Shown here: in pieces, positions 50,458 through 63,356 of the stretch
How the letters are laid out: each line of letters starts with the position of its first letter
Numbering within the stretch: position 1 is the stretch's first letter
NCBI GenBank assembly: GCA_034769895.1
Contig: CM068367.1
Coordinates: 347,533,611-347,597,610, forward strand
Source of the DNA: Magicicada septendecula
Lineage: Eukaryota; Arthropoda; Insecta; Hemiptera; Cicadidae
Direction: 5' to 3'
DNA: 64,000 nt
Position numbers and translations under genes: made by a program
The notes under the pieces: generated by a model
Databases searched by the model: none
What the model was told of the DNA's origin: nothing
What the model saw: only the letters and a program-made list of their open reading frames with translations

Positions 50458-53164
50458 AATCGTTATGAAATAAATACGCCTGGAGTTCGAGAAGAAAGAC
50501 GAAAGCGACCATGGACAAAAAAACTTCGTTCAGCTATGGAATATAACGTAGAAATCAATTATGAAACAGATCCATGTATAAGCATAGGTATAATGAATTC
50601 TGAGTGCCAATACTGTGGAGCTCATAAATGGAAAAATGAGACCCCTGGAATGTGCTGTAATGGTGGAGAAGTGCAATTGTTACCTACCCAGCCTCCACCG
50701 GAGCCTCTGTATAGTTTGTTAAACGATAGTCACCCCGAGCATGTTCATTTCATAAGCTTGATACGTAAATATAATGGTTGCTTTCAGATGACGTCATTTG
50801 GTGCGAATCAGGTTGTAGAAAATAGATTTAGGCCAACTTTTAAAGTTCTCGGACAAGTATATCATTTAGTAGGATGGTGTACTGCCATTGCCAGATCAAG
50901 AAGCTCGGTTTCTTCAAATCTACTTCGTGGGAGAAGATGAACGGGAAACAAGACTGAGGTGTAGTCACTATCCAGACGTAAAACCTGCATTAGTAAAGCA
51001 ATTACAGCATATGCTGCATGAGCACAACGCTTACATCAAAGACTTCAAAACTACTTTAGAAAAAGTTCCTCATAATTGTGACAAGTTTGAAGTAGTTATT
51101 CACGCTGATAGGAAACCTGCTGGTGCTCATGCAGGGCGATATAATGAGTCAACAGCATCTGAAATAGCATTAGTAATTAGCGGACAACAATTTGAAAATC
51201 GAGATATTGTTCTTCAAAGCCATGATGACAATTTACGCCGCATAAGTGAAATTCATCGTTCGTATGATTCTTTACAATATCCTCTTTTATTTTGTCGTGG
51301 TGAAGATGGCTACAGCATTAATATGCCTTACTGTGATCCTACTACAAAGTTACCACTTCAACAAAGAAAAATAACAGCTTCAGATTTCTATGCATATCGT
51401 ATTATGGTTAGAAAGAATGACTTTAACTTTCTTCTTCGATCTGGATCACTGTTGAGTCAATTTTTGGTTGATATGTTTGCCAAAATTGAAACTGAACGAT
51501 TAAATTACATTAGAAATAACCAAAGCAAACTTAGAGTCAATGAATATATTCATTTGAAAGATGCGATTGGAAGAAGAGATGTGAATGGTGATCAATTAGG
51601 AAAATTGGTAGTACTTCCATCATCTTTCACTGGAGGGCCACGATATATGCATGAACGGGCTCAGGATGCAATGACATACGTCCGTTGCAAAGGTCAACCT
51701 GACCTTTTTATCACTTTTACATGTAATCCGAAGTGGATAGAATTTAAAGATGTACTATTTCCTGGTCAAAAATCACAAGATCGGCATGACATTATAGCAA
51801 GGATATTCCATCTTAAACTTAAAGCTATGAAAGACCTATTAGTGAAAGGCAGCGTTTTTGGTGAAGTTGAGTGCTATATGTATTCAGTTGAGTGGCAAAA
51901 ACGTGGTTTGCCGCACGCGCACATTTTTCTTTGGCTAAAAGATCGCCTGGCCCCGAGTTTAACTGATGTCAGTAAAGATCCTCTTCTGCATGAAATTGTT
52001 AAGTCTAACATGATTCACGGGCCATGTGGTACTTTGAACGTAAATTCTCCATGCATGAAAGATGGGCGGTACAGCAAAAAATATCCACGACCTCTTTTAA
52101 AAAAAACGCAAACCGGAGAAGATGGACACCCGAAATATAGAAGGTTATCACCCGATGATGGTGGCTTCACAGTAAAAATAAAAGGTATAGACGTAGATAA
52201 TAGTTGGGTTGTGCCTTACAACCCCGTTTTATCTCGCGCTTTCAATGCCCACATTAACGTTGAAATTTGTAATTCTGTGAAATCTATTAAATACATCTGC
52301 AAATATATCAATAAGGGGACAGATCAGGCAGCTTTTGGCCTACACAATAAAACTGACGAAATAAATGAAGTCAGTCTATATGAAAGCGGCCGTTGTATTA
52401 GTAGTTCTGAAGCAGTTTGGAGAATACTTGGTTTTCCAATTCATGAACGATATCCTACTGTTGTTCATCTTGCTGTACATCTAGAAAATGGCCATCGTGT
52501 TTATTTTACCTCAGATAATTTAGCTCAGAGAGTTAATAACCCTCCTCAAACAACACTTTTAGCATTCTTCGAGTTGTGCCAAAGAGATGAATTCGCCAAG
52601 ACTCTGCTGTACTCAGAAGTTCCATCTTACTACGTTTGGAAAGATAATAGACGGTTTGAAAGGAGAAAGCGAGGCGTAAATGTTTAGAATTGGCCAGGGA
52701 TAAAGAAAGACACAGCCCTAGGAAGAGTATATACGGTACATCCAAACAACGTTGAATGCTATCACCTAAGGTTGTTACTACACGTAGTTCGAGGTCCAAC
52801 ATCTTTTGAATACCTTAAAACAGTTAACGGTGTAGTTCATCAAACATTTCAATCAGCTTGCAAAGCTTTAGGTTTGTTAGAAAGCGATGGACACTGGGAT
52901 GATACTTTACAAGAAGCTGCTTTGTGTGAATCACCGTATAAAATGCGGCAAGTGTTTGTAGTGATGTTGGTGTTTTGTCATGTTTCCGACCCTTTAAATC
53001 TTTGGGAAAAACATAAAGATAGTTTAAGTGAAGATTTTAGGCATGAAGTAGAAAGGGCAGTTCAAGATGGGGTTCAAGGATTTACGAACGAAATATATAA
53101 CAAATGTTTGATATCGATCGAGGATGCTGTGATGGCGTTAGTAGCAAGCGGTTTAAAACAGTAG
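50458..53164 (+). pseudogene. Helitron Rep (HUH nuclease) region, copy 2
   Basis: The frame 50888-52687 (599 codons) contains the Helitron_like_N region, an intact HUH motif GLPHAHIFLWL (about residues 340-350) and KYICKYINKG (about residue 467). Compared with copy 1 it lacks 27 bp encoding a KVISAEIPD-like piece after LTD (near 51967), which is a conserved block in Helitrons. A TAG at 52685-52687 (GAG in copy 1) cuts the frame, which resumes at 52772-53164. The upstream frame change near 50885-50940 is shared with copy 1. The nuclease motif is better kept here than in copy 1, but the protein is still broken. Confidence 0.8.
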
Positions 53165-54684
53165 GCTACAGTTTACCACAGCCTACAAGAAATGAAGAAT
53201 TCTTTGACAATATTGATTATTTAAGGGAAATGAACTACAACTCGGAAAAATTGGAACAAGTGGTAAGAAATAACGAGGCATTATTAACGCAAGAACAGCT
53301 TAGTATCTATCTTGAAATTATGAATAGCATAGAATCATCCGAAGGGCAGACATATTTTCTAGATGCACCGGGTGGGACTGGGAAGACATTTTTAATTAAT
53401 TTACTATTAGCAAAAGTGAGAAGTAATAAAAAAATTGCTTTAGCTACAGCGTCTTCTGGGATTGCTGCTACCCTTTTAGAAGGAGGAAAAACTGCTCATA
53501 GTGCTTTTAAATTACCTCTTAATTTGAACTATACTGAATCTCCTAAGTGCGAAATTGCTAAGCAGAGTAATAGAGCCAAAGTTTTGAAAGATTGTCAACT
53601 TATTGTTTGGGATGAAAGCACTATGATGCATAAGGGTGGTTTTGAAGCTTTAGATCGTACACTTCAAGATTTAAGAAACACCAAATCTTTAATGGGTGGA
53701 GTCACCGTTTTACTTTCTGGAGATTTTAGGCAAACATTAGCTGTCATACAGAGAGGCACTCGGGCAGATGAGGTAAAAGCATGCATCAAATCGTCACGTT
53801 TATGGCCTCGAATAAAGAAATTATCTCTTAAAACTAATATGAGAGTTTATTTAAAAAATGATTCTTCAGCAGGACTATTTTCTGAGCTTCTGCTTGAAAT
53901 AGGGAATGGAGAATATCCAGAACGAGCAGGAAAAGTTTTAATACCGGAAACTTTGGGCAAGGTAGTTAATACTTTAGATCAGCTTATAAGTACAGTTTAT
54001 TCTGATATTTTTAGAATAAAAGAAAAAACTATGGAATGGTTCAGTGAACGTGCCATTTTAACTTCTAAAAATGACAGAGCATCTGAGATTAATGATCAAT
54101 TGCTTCGCTCATTTGAAGGAGATGTAGTAGAATACAAATCAGTTGATAAGGTAATACAAACAGATGAAGCAGTTAATTACCCAGTAGAATTTCCCAATAC
54201 GCTTAACCCTCCTGGATTTCCGGCACATATACTTCGTCTTAAAGTAGGAACACCTGTGATGTTATTAAGAAATCTCAATCCTCCAAAACTATGCAATGGA
54301 ACTAGACTACAGGTAACAGCTTTGAAAAACAATTTTATAGAAGCTACGATATTCACTTGTTGTGCTCGAGGCGAATCAGTTTTCATACCTAGAATACCGC
54401 TAATTCCATCGGAGTATCCATTCGAGTTTAAAATACTACAGTTTCCTCTTAAGGTATGTTTTGCTATGACTATCAATAAGTCGCAAGGACAGACTTTAAA
54501 ATTTGCAGGAATTGATTTACGAGAAGACTGTTTTTCTCATGGTCAACTTTACGTTGGTGCTTCTAGGGTAAGTTCTTCTAGCAGTTTAGTAATTTCAGCA
54601 CCTGAAGGAAAAACAACAAATATAGTTTACAAAGAAGTCCTTAGTACAAATTCATTATCCTTTCAGCCACTTAAACATATGTAG
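53104..54684 (+). CDS. Helitron PIF1-type helicase, copy 2 (open frame, 526 codons)
   Basis: A continuous frame carries Walker A DAPGGTGKT (about residues 87-95), ATASSGIAATLLEGGKTAHS (motif Ia region), Walker B LIVWDES (about 166-172), GDFRQTLAVI (about 205), LRLKVGTPVMLLRNLNP (about 380) and INKSQGQTLKFAG with LYVGASRV (about 456-485). Length and motif order suit the helicase half of a Helitron protein. In the intact element it would be fused behind Rep; here a frame shift near 53110-53160 separates them, so this is the largest surviving piece rather than a gene with its own start. The ATG at 53104 is probably out of the ancestral frame for its first few codons. PIF1 helicases unwind 5' to 3'; in Helitrons they displace the transposing strand. 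Confidence 0.7.
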   Translation: MFDIDRGCCDGVSSKRFKTVGYSLPQPTRNEEFFDNIDYLREMNYNSEKLEQVVRNNEALLTQEQLSIYLEIMNSIESSEGQTYFLDAPGGTGKTFLINLLLAKVRSNKKIALATASSGIAATLLEGGKTAHSAFKLPLNLNYTESPKCEIAKQSNRAKVLKDCQLIVWDESTMMHKGGFEALDRTLQDLRNTKSLMGGVTVLLSGDFRQTLAVIQRGTRADEVKACIKSSRLWPRIKKLSLKTNMRVYLKNDSSAGLFSELLLEIGNGEYPERAGKVLIPETLGKVVNTLDQLISTVYSDIFRIKEKTMEWFSERAILTSKNDRASEINDQLLRSFEGDVVEYKSVDKVIQTDEAVNYPVEFPNTLNPPGFPAHILRLKVGTPVMLLRNLNPPKLCNGTRLQVTALKNNFIEATIFTCCARGESVFIPRIPLIPSEYPFEFKILQFPLKVCFAMTINKSQGQTLKFAGIDLREDCFSHGQLYVGASRVSSSSSLVISAPEGKTTNIVYKEVLSTNSLSFQPLKHM

Positions 54685-55179
54685 TATTTGTGAGAAATAT
54701 TGCGAAATAATTCAATTTTTTTTCATAAGGATTTTATAAAATGAATGCATAAAAATTTCAATGTAAGTTAACCGCAATAAGTATTATGAAATGTGCAATA
54801 CATAATTAATGTGATAAGAAGAAAATAAAAACAAAGTTAAACATTTTGAACGAAGTTAAACATTTAGAAATATCATTACGAAAATAAAATTTTAAAGCTC
54901 GGGGAAAATTATAAATCGGTTTATAAATATTTTTTATATACCTTATTTTAATAATGATGAGTATGAATGATGAAAACAGCAGATTAAAAAAAATGTTATT
55001 CTGTTTCTGACATTACTCTATCATTCATATTAAACGTAAGAGTAAAGCTACTAAAATTTGAATGAGAGTAAATTCAGTATCTCAAGATTTTGTAGATTAT
55101 ATAAAAATAAAAATAAATTAATTAGTAATTAGTAAATTAAACCTTCTAATCAAAATGTTTGAATTAATCAATATGCTGC

Positions 55180-55628
55180 TTAAGCTTAAAAGTTTCGCGG
55201 GCAAAGCCGCGACGGGGGTTGTATAATATAACACGTTTTCAATATTATGTTTTTGAAAACCAACCCCAAAGGGGGTGAAATTGGGTTCAAATGTTTGTAG
55301 GTACCTATGGGGAAAAATATCACCTCCTAACACGTATTTTTACGTATATACCATTAATGGCTACTCTTAAGTCGCAAAGGCAAACTCTTAAATTCGCAGG
55401 AGTTGACTTGAGGCAAGACTGTTTCTCCCACGGTCAGTTTTACGTGGCGTGCTCACCCCAAAGCCTGGTTATTTTGGCACCGCCCTCAAAAATGGTAAAG
55501 AACATTGTTTACAAAGAAGTTTGTTACATGCTCTACTTACATATAATTCAAAGTAGTTGAGGCAATAATTCTAAATTCTGTGTCAAAAGCACAAATTCTA
55601 CGCGGACGAAGTCGCGGGAAGAAGCTAG
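55180..55628 (+). pseudogene. Second Helitron tail (copy 2)
   Basis: Copy of 45240-45687, offset by 9941. The helicase-end relic lies at about 55381-55540, with the terminal hairpin and CTAG at 55625-55628. It differs from copy 1 by only a few bases. Confidence 0.6.
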
Positions 55629-57607
55629 TGCATTGTATTATTCTATCCAAGGATTGTTGAATTAAGTGTGATTTGGCTGTGACTGAATGTAATAACAATA
55701 AGTTTTTGTCTTATTTAACTGTGTCTGAGTTTTTTTTAATTTTAAGTTGTTGTCTTAAAAATATCTACCTACGGACATGCAAAATAGCTATATTACATAG
55801 GTATACATAATGTTAAGTTAATATTATGTAATCTATAATCAGGATATTATTTGTACTATCAATCTGTAATACTGCCTCAAAACAAACGATGAACAGCCAG
55901 AAGCCTTTGACGTAATAACGTGTTCTTAAAAGTGAGCCCGTGTCCCGACACTAACTTTGCACACCAATCAGGTTGCATCGTTAGCAAGATGAGATTATCG
56001 TATTCTTCAACCGCAGCTAATCATCTTCAATGAAGCAGACTCATCGCAGTCATTGTGTTGACTGTGTAGCCTTTATTTCAGTTACGTGCAGAAATATGTC
56101 AACAACGTAACTACGGGGGTAGGAGTAAACAATTAATTACCACTGATAACATAACAGTCGCTTTAATAAAATATACAATAAGAACGTATTTTACTTGAAC
56201 CTACGTGTACCACATGGCTGACGATGATCATTCTGCTTCATGCTAAAAACATGTCGCAAGTAACCAAAAATATCTTGACTTTATATTTACATAATATTGC
56301 ACGTGTGTTATAATTTGCATAATATTCCATTTGGACAATATCCATTAAGGAAAGCAAATGTAAAACAATAAACGAGTGTATACAAATTTAAACGTAAATG
56401 AAAATAAATATAAATAAATAAAAGTAAATATGAGAGCGTGCACACGCTTGTGTAAACTGTTAATTTTAATCGAACATCAAGCATGAAGAATGAATGACAA
56501 GAAACCCAAGAAACTGTTTATAGTTTGATTATACTTGCTGGCAGAATTTTAGACAATTAAAAATAATTGTAACAGACGAAATACAGAAAAATATAAACTG
56601 TTCTAGTAATTACGATAACTGTATTGGAGAAATTTGGAAATACCTTCCTGCCTACTATAATTAAGGCCTTCTATAATTAGTTGTTTAACTACTATATAAT
56701 TAGAAAAGGCAACCAATATACCAATATAGAACTGCTATAGGCAATAGTATGTTTCCTTCGGACTTCTGTCAGAATTTTCTACTGAATTTTAACACAGCGT
56801 TGTTAAGACGTTAATTTTAATGCGCATGTTTACAGGCATTAATGCGGATTTGCATTTAAGGAGACACAGAAAGGAAAAAGTACGTATAACTGGCATTTTA
56901 TATTAACAAAACATACAATGACGTCTTCTGATTGCCTCCGAAAGACGCACATGCCAAATTGCTGACAAAGCTGATAACATAATGTTTATATTTTGGCATG
57001 CAGCCGTCATGACGAACGTTTCACATTAATTACTGCAGAATACTGGCGCAGTGTCGAGGAGGGTGCCGAGGGGGACATGACCATCTCGAAAAACGTGAAC
57101 AGTTCATTCCAAAAGGGAGTAAAGACAAATTTTGTGAATTATATTTACTTTTAATCAGTTTGTCAATACAGCACGCACTACATGTAGAACGGTTTTCTTA
57201 TTTGTTTCACGGGTTTTTATGTTTGTACCAACGACTGTGGCCCCCACCCCAATCAAATCTGGCTATTACACAGTAGTCGCATTTTGTCTCGGTATTTCCG
57301 AATACGTGCTTATTGTCTAATTTCGCCCAGTAAATAAGTCCTATTGTTATCTTTTTCAACAGGAACAGTGGGTAGTAATTAATAGACAATTCGTGTCGTA
57401 GAGTGACGATAATTGCGATCGCGTTTATTTTATTTGTGCAGTGACGTGCCTGATAGACCTTGTCAATGAAGTTAGTTTGCATAATACAATCTGATGTTCA
57501 ATAGGAATAAATTTTTTATATGATCGTGACGTCAATTAACGAAACTGCTCTGTTTAGATCCATACCAATGTCTGTACTGTTCGTGTTTAACACAAGTCAA
57601 TTGATTG
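55629..57607. other. Flank downstream of the Helitron, inside duplication unit 2
   Basis: Near-identical to 45688-47666, with no recognised gene. Confidence 0.5.
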
Positions 57608-59249
57608 CTTTCGTTCTTTGCTGGTTCACTCTGTCGACTTCTGAACGCCAGATTAACTCAGTTATAGACTATATCCCGTTTTAAACATTTACTTCATTTA
57701 CCAGAAATTAATATAACATACGAAAGTTATTTTGTATAAAGTAATGAATATACGAAATAAATTTTGGTTTTTCCAAATTTTAATTATTAAAAAAAGTAAT
57801 AGGCTATATTGTGAAAAACTATATACTGGAAAAATATTTTTAGTTAATAATACAAATTATTAACAAATATTAAGTGCAAAAATACTTATTTTGTTCGAAA
57901 AATTTATATATTATAGTATATATTTATTATCACAATTATATAGGCCTACATTTCGTGATCATTAAACCTGTTAATGTTTTACTTCTGAACAAGACATTAT
58001 CATTTCAAGGACTTTGATTTAACGGAATTCTAGAAAAAATGGTATGGTTATTAATCCTGAATGTCCTTTAAATCTAACATAGTTACAGTGCAAATAAAAC
58101 GAATGCTTCCCAACACAGATCCATAACACAAAGGTTTGTGTTTGAAACAGAGTAACAATTATATGATTATATATTATAATTATATGTTATAATTATATTA
58201 TTTATTAAACAATTCAACTCATTAACATTGTTCACGTCCGTATTCAACTAAAAAATGAACGCACGAACACAAACGGTAACAGAGTTTATAGAGCGAAGTG
58301 CGTGAGTAATGTAAATTTGGTGTGAGTCACTAGTCTGTTCTGACTAACTGTATGCTTCTCTAATTCGCGTGGCAAAGTCATTTTTTACATCGGACAAACG
58401 ACATGCCCAGATTTGCAGATATAGTTCGCCACACGAGAAAGCGTCATATTTAATTAACGATGCCATTCTGACGCCGCAAAATCGTTTACCGACGCGTGAA
58501 AGGTTGTTCCCTTCACTACTGTATAAGCGTCACTTCTGTCGTATTTGGAAAAGAATGAGCATCCTGTCGACGATCGACGATCCTGCCTATCGAGCTTATA
58601 TGTATGTAAATAAGTCTACAATTAGGTACGTATTACTTACATAACACGCGGGAACTTGTCTCCTCGAATCAATAATTGCAACTCCTGTTCCAGCAGATAG
58701 GAAAATCAAATGTTTTGTCCCTAGTCTCTTAGGTCGAGGATCTTTGTACATAATATATTGTCTCGTTATTCTTAAGTGTTCTAATAAATGGTGCTCATCA
58801 GTGAGTCCAAATTGTACGAAAATTTCTGCACCCAATAACAGACGCACTCGCACGATAGCCTACTTCATAAGGTACCGTATGTACATTTATAATACACAAA
58901 ACTGGTGTATTTCTGTTATGACGATGTTGACGAGGTGATTATGGTCGGTGTTAACCATGCAATAATAATGCTATTAATACTCTTAGTAAAAACAGAACGT
59001 TATATAAAGCGGTAAGCGTTTATGACCAGCAAATACAATTCGGTACGGACTTTCTATTGTAGGCCTACGTATAAAGGTAATCTGTTAAAAGCAGGAACGG
59101 AAAGTCAAACTTATGAAAAACATGTGTAACAATATGCACAATGGAAAATTATGTTTTTTAAGACTTCAAAGATTCTAAAATTTAGAACAAGAATTACATA
59201 TGTATAGGAAGTGTCAAACGTGGACTGTACTGCATGTGTTTCTATAACA

Positions 59250-59540
59250 GACGCCAGCAAAATGTCAGTGAAATTTCACGTGCGAACAAAGGGGGTGATC
59301 AGGTGTAGTCTGACAAAAAGCGGGAAATAGATTCTAATTGTATAGGTCTACACATCAAACCTACAATTTAAAAATGTAGGTCGTTCGTTCGAAAATGTAG
59401 ACCGTTAATATTTTCCTAACTGGTGTCCTACGTAACGATGTTCTCTACTGTACGTCAGGAAGATAAAAAGTAAGGATTAGGACAGTTCATTTACGTGGAA
59501 ACAAACAGTGCATATTACATCAGGATAATGTTCAATAAAT
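59250..59540 (+). repeat. Unclassified interspersed repeat, copy A
   Basis: Shares with 61950-62175, in order, TTTGACAAA..G.GGGAAATAGATTCTAATTGTAT-like sequence, then ACTGGTGTCCTACGTAACG, then CTGTACGTC and GAAACAAACA. The copies are strongly diverged with indels. No ends are clear, so type (SINE, MITE or other) is open. Confidence 0.5.
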
Positions 59541-61949
59541 CTTATCGGCGGCGGGTTGGAAGGCGACGGGGTCATTTGCCCTTTATATATTTGACTAAGA
59601 ATACAAAAAATATATTTAGAAACAACGAAGACGCCTCATAAACGGCTAGTAACTATGGACGGCTTAATGGTTAATGTAAAAATATTGAAATATTTCAATT
59701 GAAAATGTTCGTATGAAATTGGATGAGTACATAGTTTCCATCCCCTGATTAAACATCACGTTTGATATTGCTCTCCACCATCATCAGAATCAGGTAAACT
59801 TCGCTCTTGCATATCCAATCAATTACAAAATGACAAGTTTCAGTTTCCTGCCAATCAGATTCAGAAATATTCTTATCTTGAGTCATTTGGTTCAATTCGG
59901 TGTATTTTTTGTCTTGTCCCAACACGTACTAGCTCATGGTATCTACTGAATGACTAGACCAATAGACGTATCAAACATAGCAGGCTATAATACATCTGTT
60001 TCAGGCTGGCCTACATCTGTCATCAGAGACCATACAATATATAATATCAATATTAATTAACATAACTTTACAAATTATTAATTCATATTGAAACCTCTGA
60101 TGATACAGATATATTTTGTGAAATGTGCTTCACGTTTTTATATATAGACCTACTGATAAAAATTAAAACACCCTTGCAGGAGTAATCTATTATTGAATAA
60201 TAATTAAGGACTGGTTGTAATTAGAATCGTCTTTCTATTTGAAAATATTAGTTAAATTGACCTTGTCATAGTAATCATCTGTATAGGAATTATCACGCGC
60301 TAGAATAAATTGCAGAGTTAAAAATATAAATTATTTTTATGTACTATACAACGTGTTTTTTTTTTAAACAATGCATGGGCACATGCATATTAAATAGGCC
60401 TAAATATGCTACATAATGCACGTACACAGGTATTTACAGACGTATGTGTGTGTATGTATGCGCCCAGCGCATATTTAGGCCTATAGGATATAAAATTTGC
60501 ATTTATTTAATTAGTACGAAAAGTAATGTGGAATATTTAAATTCTGTCGTATATTTATCGTGCTAGCGTAGGCCTACAGTTACACCTGTGACTAGCTCAC
60601 ATTTATTATTATTGAATATTGCGCACAGGCGGTGGCATTGACAGTGCTTGTAAATATGGCATTTCTCTAAGACACGGTTCCAACGCTGACAATAGTTAAA
60701 CTTTTATTGCCTCCGCTAAGAAGTACAGGCTATTTGTTGATATTTACCGATACAAAAAGGAACGATTCCATACTGCGATAACAGAAGTGAATGTAGCCAA
60801 CAGGATGCGACGCGTACACGTTTTGAATTGTAAAGGCGACGATATAAAATTATAATAGGGCATCACCTAGAGTCCGTGACGGGACACACGTTGCGTAGTC
60901 TACGCGGCGGACAATTTGTATGGTAAGGTATTATATTATACCGCAGCTGGCCACGGTGACACGGATACGCCACACCACACCACACTTGTGTAACCCATTC
61001 CTGTCGCCAGCAGAGAACAGAAAGAAATAAGCAATCTAGTAAAGGAGTAAGAAGAGTAAAGGTAGAAAAGAGAGGGGGAGGGATTATAGCGTTGATGGAA
61101 GTATGGGAAATTTAAATAAAACAAAAAAGAGCGACTTAAAGAGCATGAATGAGCGAATGAAAGAGAAGTGCGCAGTACGATCCTGAGAAATAGAAAAGAC
61201 AGCAAGATACACGCAGAATAATCGCTCTTGTAGTATAATTACCTTCAGTTCTGTTGTTAATTCTGCTACGGATATAATGAATCAAAGAACCGATACGATC
61301 TAATATACATTTTCAGGAAATTGCCAAACGAAGAGCAAAGCATTAGTAAACGACCAGTGAAGCGATAGAGAATTAATTGGAGAAATAAAACTTTTTAAAG
61401 ATTTTTACTAAAGTAAATGAGGTTCAGTTTACAAATTTAGTTAGAGAGTTACATTTTATTTACATGTTATATGTTATATGTGAAAACCGATTAAATTCCG
61501 CTTTCGAGTGGCAGTAATGGGAAAGACATCCTTCCAATTATTTGCTGGAGTTATAAAATGCCGATGTCTACAAAGACGTTGATTCTGTCACAATGTAATC
61601 ATATTGTGATATACATTATACGAAATTCTTATTTAATAATATTTTTTATAGTAAGACTTTAACCCTATGGTCAATGTACAATGAAATATTCCATTCTTAC
61701 AAGGAGTATACGTACTTGTAATCTAATAGCTGACTTCGAAATGCGAGTCAACTTTATTTGGCTTATTACAGGATTAAATAAGCTTATGGTTTAATATTTT
61801 AATTAAAAGTAAGTTATAGTACTTTATATTAAAATTATAACCAATGAGCCGATTTCGATTTTTCACATATAAAACATGTTAAGAAGGTTTCGCTAATAGA
61901 GAAGTGAAGAAGTGCATATATAAGAATTAATCTTCCACACACAAGTCAT

Positions 61950-62175
61950 CAAATGTTGATGAAATATCACGTATCAACAAAAGTTGCACAGAGTTTGACA
62001 AACCGTGGGCAATAGATTCTAATTGTATACACATAAATTCACAGGCATTCATATTATCCTACCTGGTGTAGGACGTAACGGTGTCCTCTGCTGTAGGTCG
62101 GAAACATAAAAGGTAAATATTAATAAGCTCACATTTCGCTTACACAGAAACAAACAACATATTTTAATAAATTTC
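61950..62175 (+). repeat. Unclassified interspersed repeat, copy B
   Basis: Direct, diverged copy of 59250-59540. The best shared piece is CAATAGATTCTAATTGTATA near 62010. Confidence 0.5.
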
Positions 62176-63219
62176 TATGGCATTGTCAATACTCAGTTTC
62201 TCTGTATATTGGTTATAGAATGCTTCCTAGAAACACTGTCTTAGAAATAAATTTTAAGTATTAAATTTCAGTCACTTAAGAAGCTTCAAAATTCAATTAT
62301 ACGGATGCAGCTCAGACGCCAAGGGACTTACAGCTCATCACATAGTTCATAATTAATACTTATCACAAATAAAGATACAGTTTCTGATTAATTATCCCCA
62401 CATAAAAGTCATCTAATTTGTAATTATGAAGGTAGTTTTAGGCCTACCCTGCCTACACTCCCAAACTACTTCAGTGGTGCAAAGAAAGCCATTATCATTG
62501 TAAAAAAAATTTACTTTTTAAGACTAAGTTTGTTATTTAAAACATAGGTTTATTTATCTACTTGTACAGTTCACAAGAGATTTATTCAGTTCCGTGGCTA
62601 GAGGGATCGGGGGTTTGTAATCTTTTCCTAGACTGTCTTCTTTCACTTTCGGCTTGTGAGACCCATTTAAGCACTACAGTGAACCTTCACAGTCTTGAAA
62701 GTTGTTTTCCATCGTCACACAAGGTGCTTACCCTACAACAGTAGCACCATCATGGGTCCCAACTCCCGTTTGCTCGCAGACGTTGAGTCGCCTAAAAATA
62801 AGAGAAATGAAATTCCTCGGAAGCGTTGTAGATGAAACGATGGAATCAGAAGTGATGCAGTGAAGACAGAGCTAGTACTGTTCAGCAATTCGAGGCTTAC
62901 TAAAACAGAAGAAAATGGAAAGACCACTCGGAAAAATTAAGTATGGGACGATCAAGTAAAAGAAGCGCCTCTAAAATCTGATACCTGTAGAGGAAAAAAG
63001 AATCTCAAAATTGTGAAAAGACTAGAGCAAAGAAAATTTGTATGTTTTTTAATTAGAAAAAAGACAGAAAAAGAGTTAAAACATTGCTTTTTAACCAATC
63101 AAAACAATATTATCTTGTTTCTCGTATATAATTGTCTGAAGTTTCAAATTTTAGAAATCCAAAGTGTTTATTTTTCAGATAATACGTTCACTCCGTTCCT
63201 TCTGAATGCTGTTTGTCTG

Positions 63220-63356
<137 letters not shown>

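Larger units (their letters stand above)
47674..57607 (+). repeat. Tandem segmental duplication, unit 2 (about 9.93 kb)
   Basis: Head-to-tail copy of 37699-47666. It lacks the forward Helitron left end but keeps the inverted one, all coding parts, the CTAG end (55625-55628) and the 2 kb flank. It ends where identity stops after ...CAATTGATTG (57607). Confidence 0.95.

Noticed and set aside
37335-57607. Two independent Helitron insertions
   Set aside because: The repeat continues about 2 kb past the CTAG end into the same flank, and both copies share inactivating changes, so one duplicated block explains it better.
58369-58853. Overlapping frames on both strands of 85-91 codons
   Set aside because: No recognisable domain, no splice or repeat context; not supportable as a gene.
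62770-63000. Possible LINE relic (EMKFLGSVV-like phrase)
   Set aside because: One short phrase resembles a LINE tail, but the following blocks do not appear in order.
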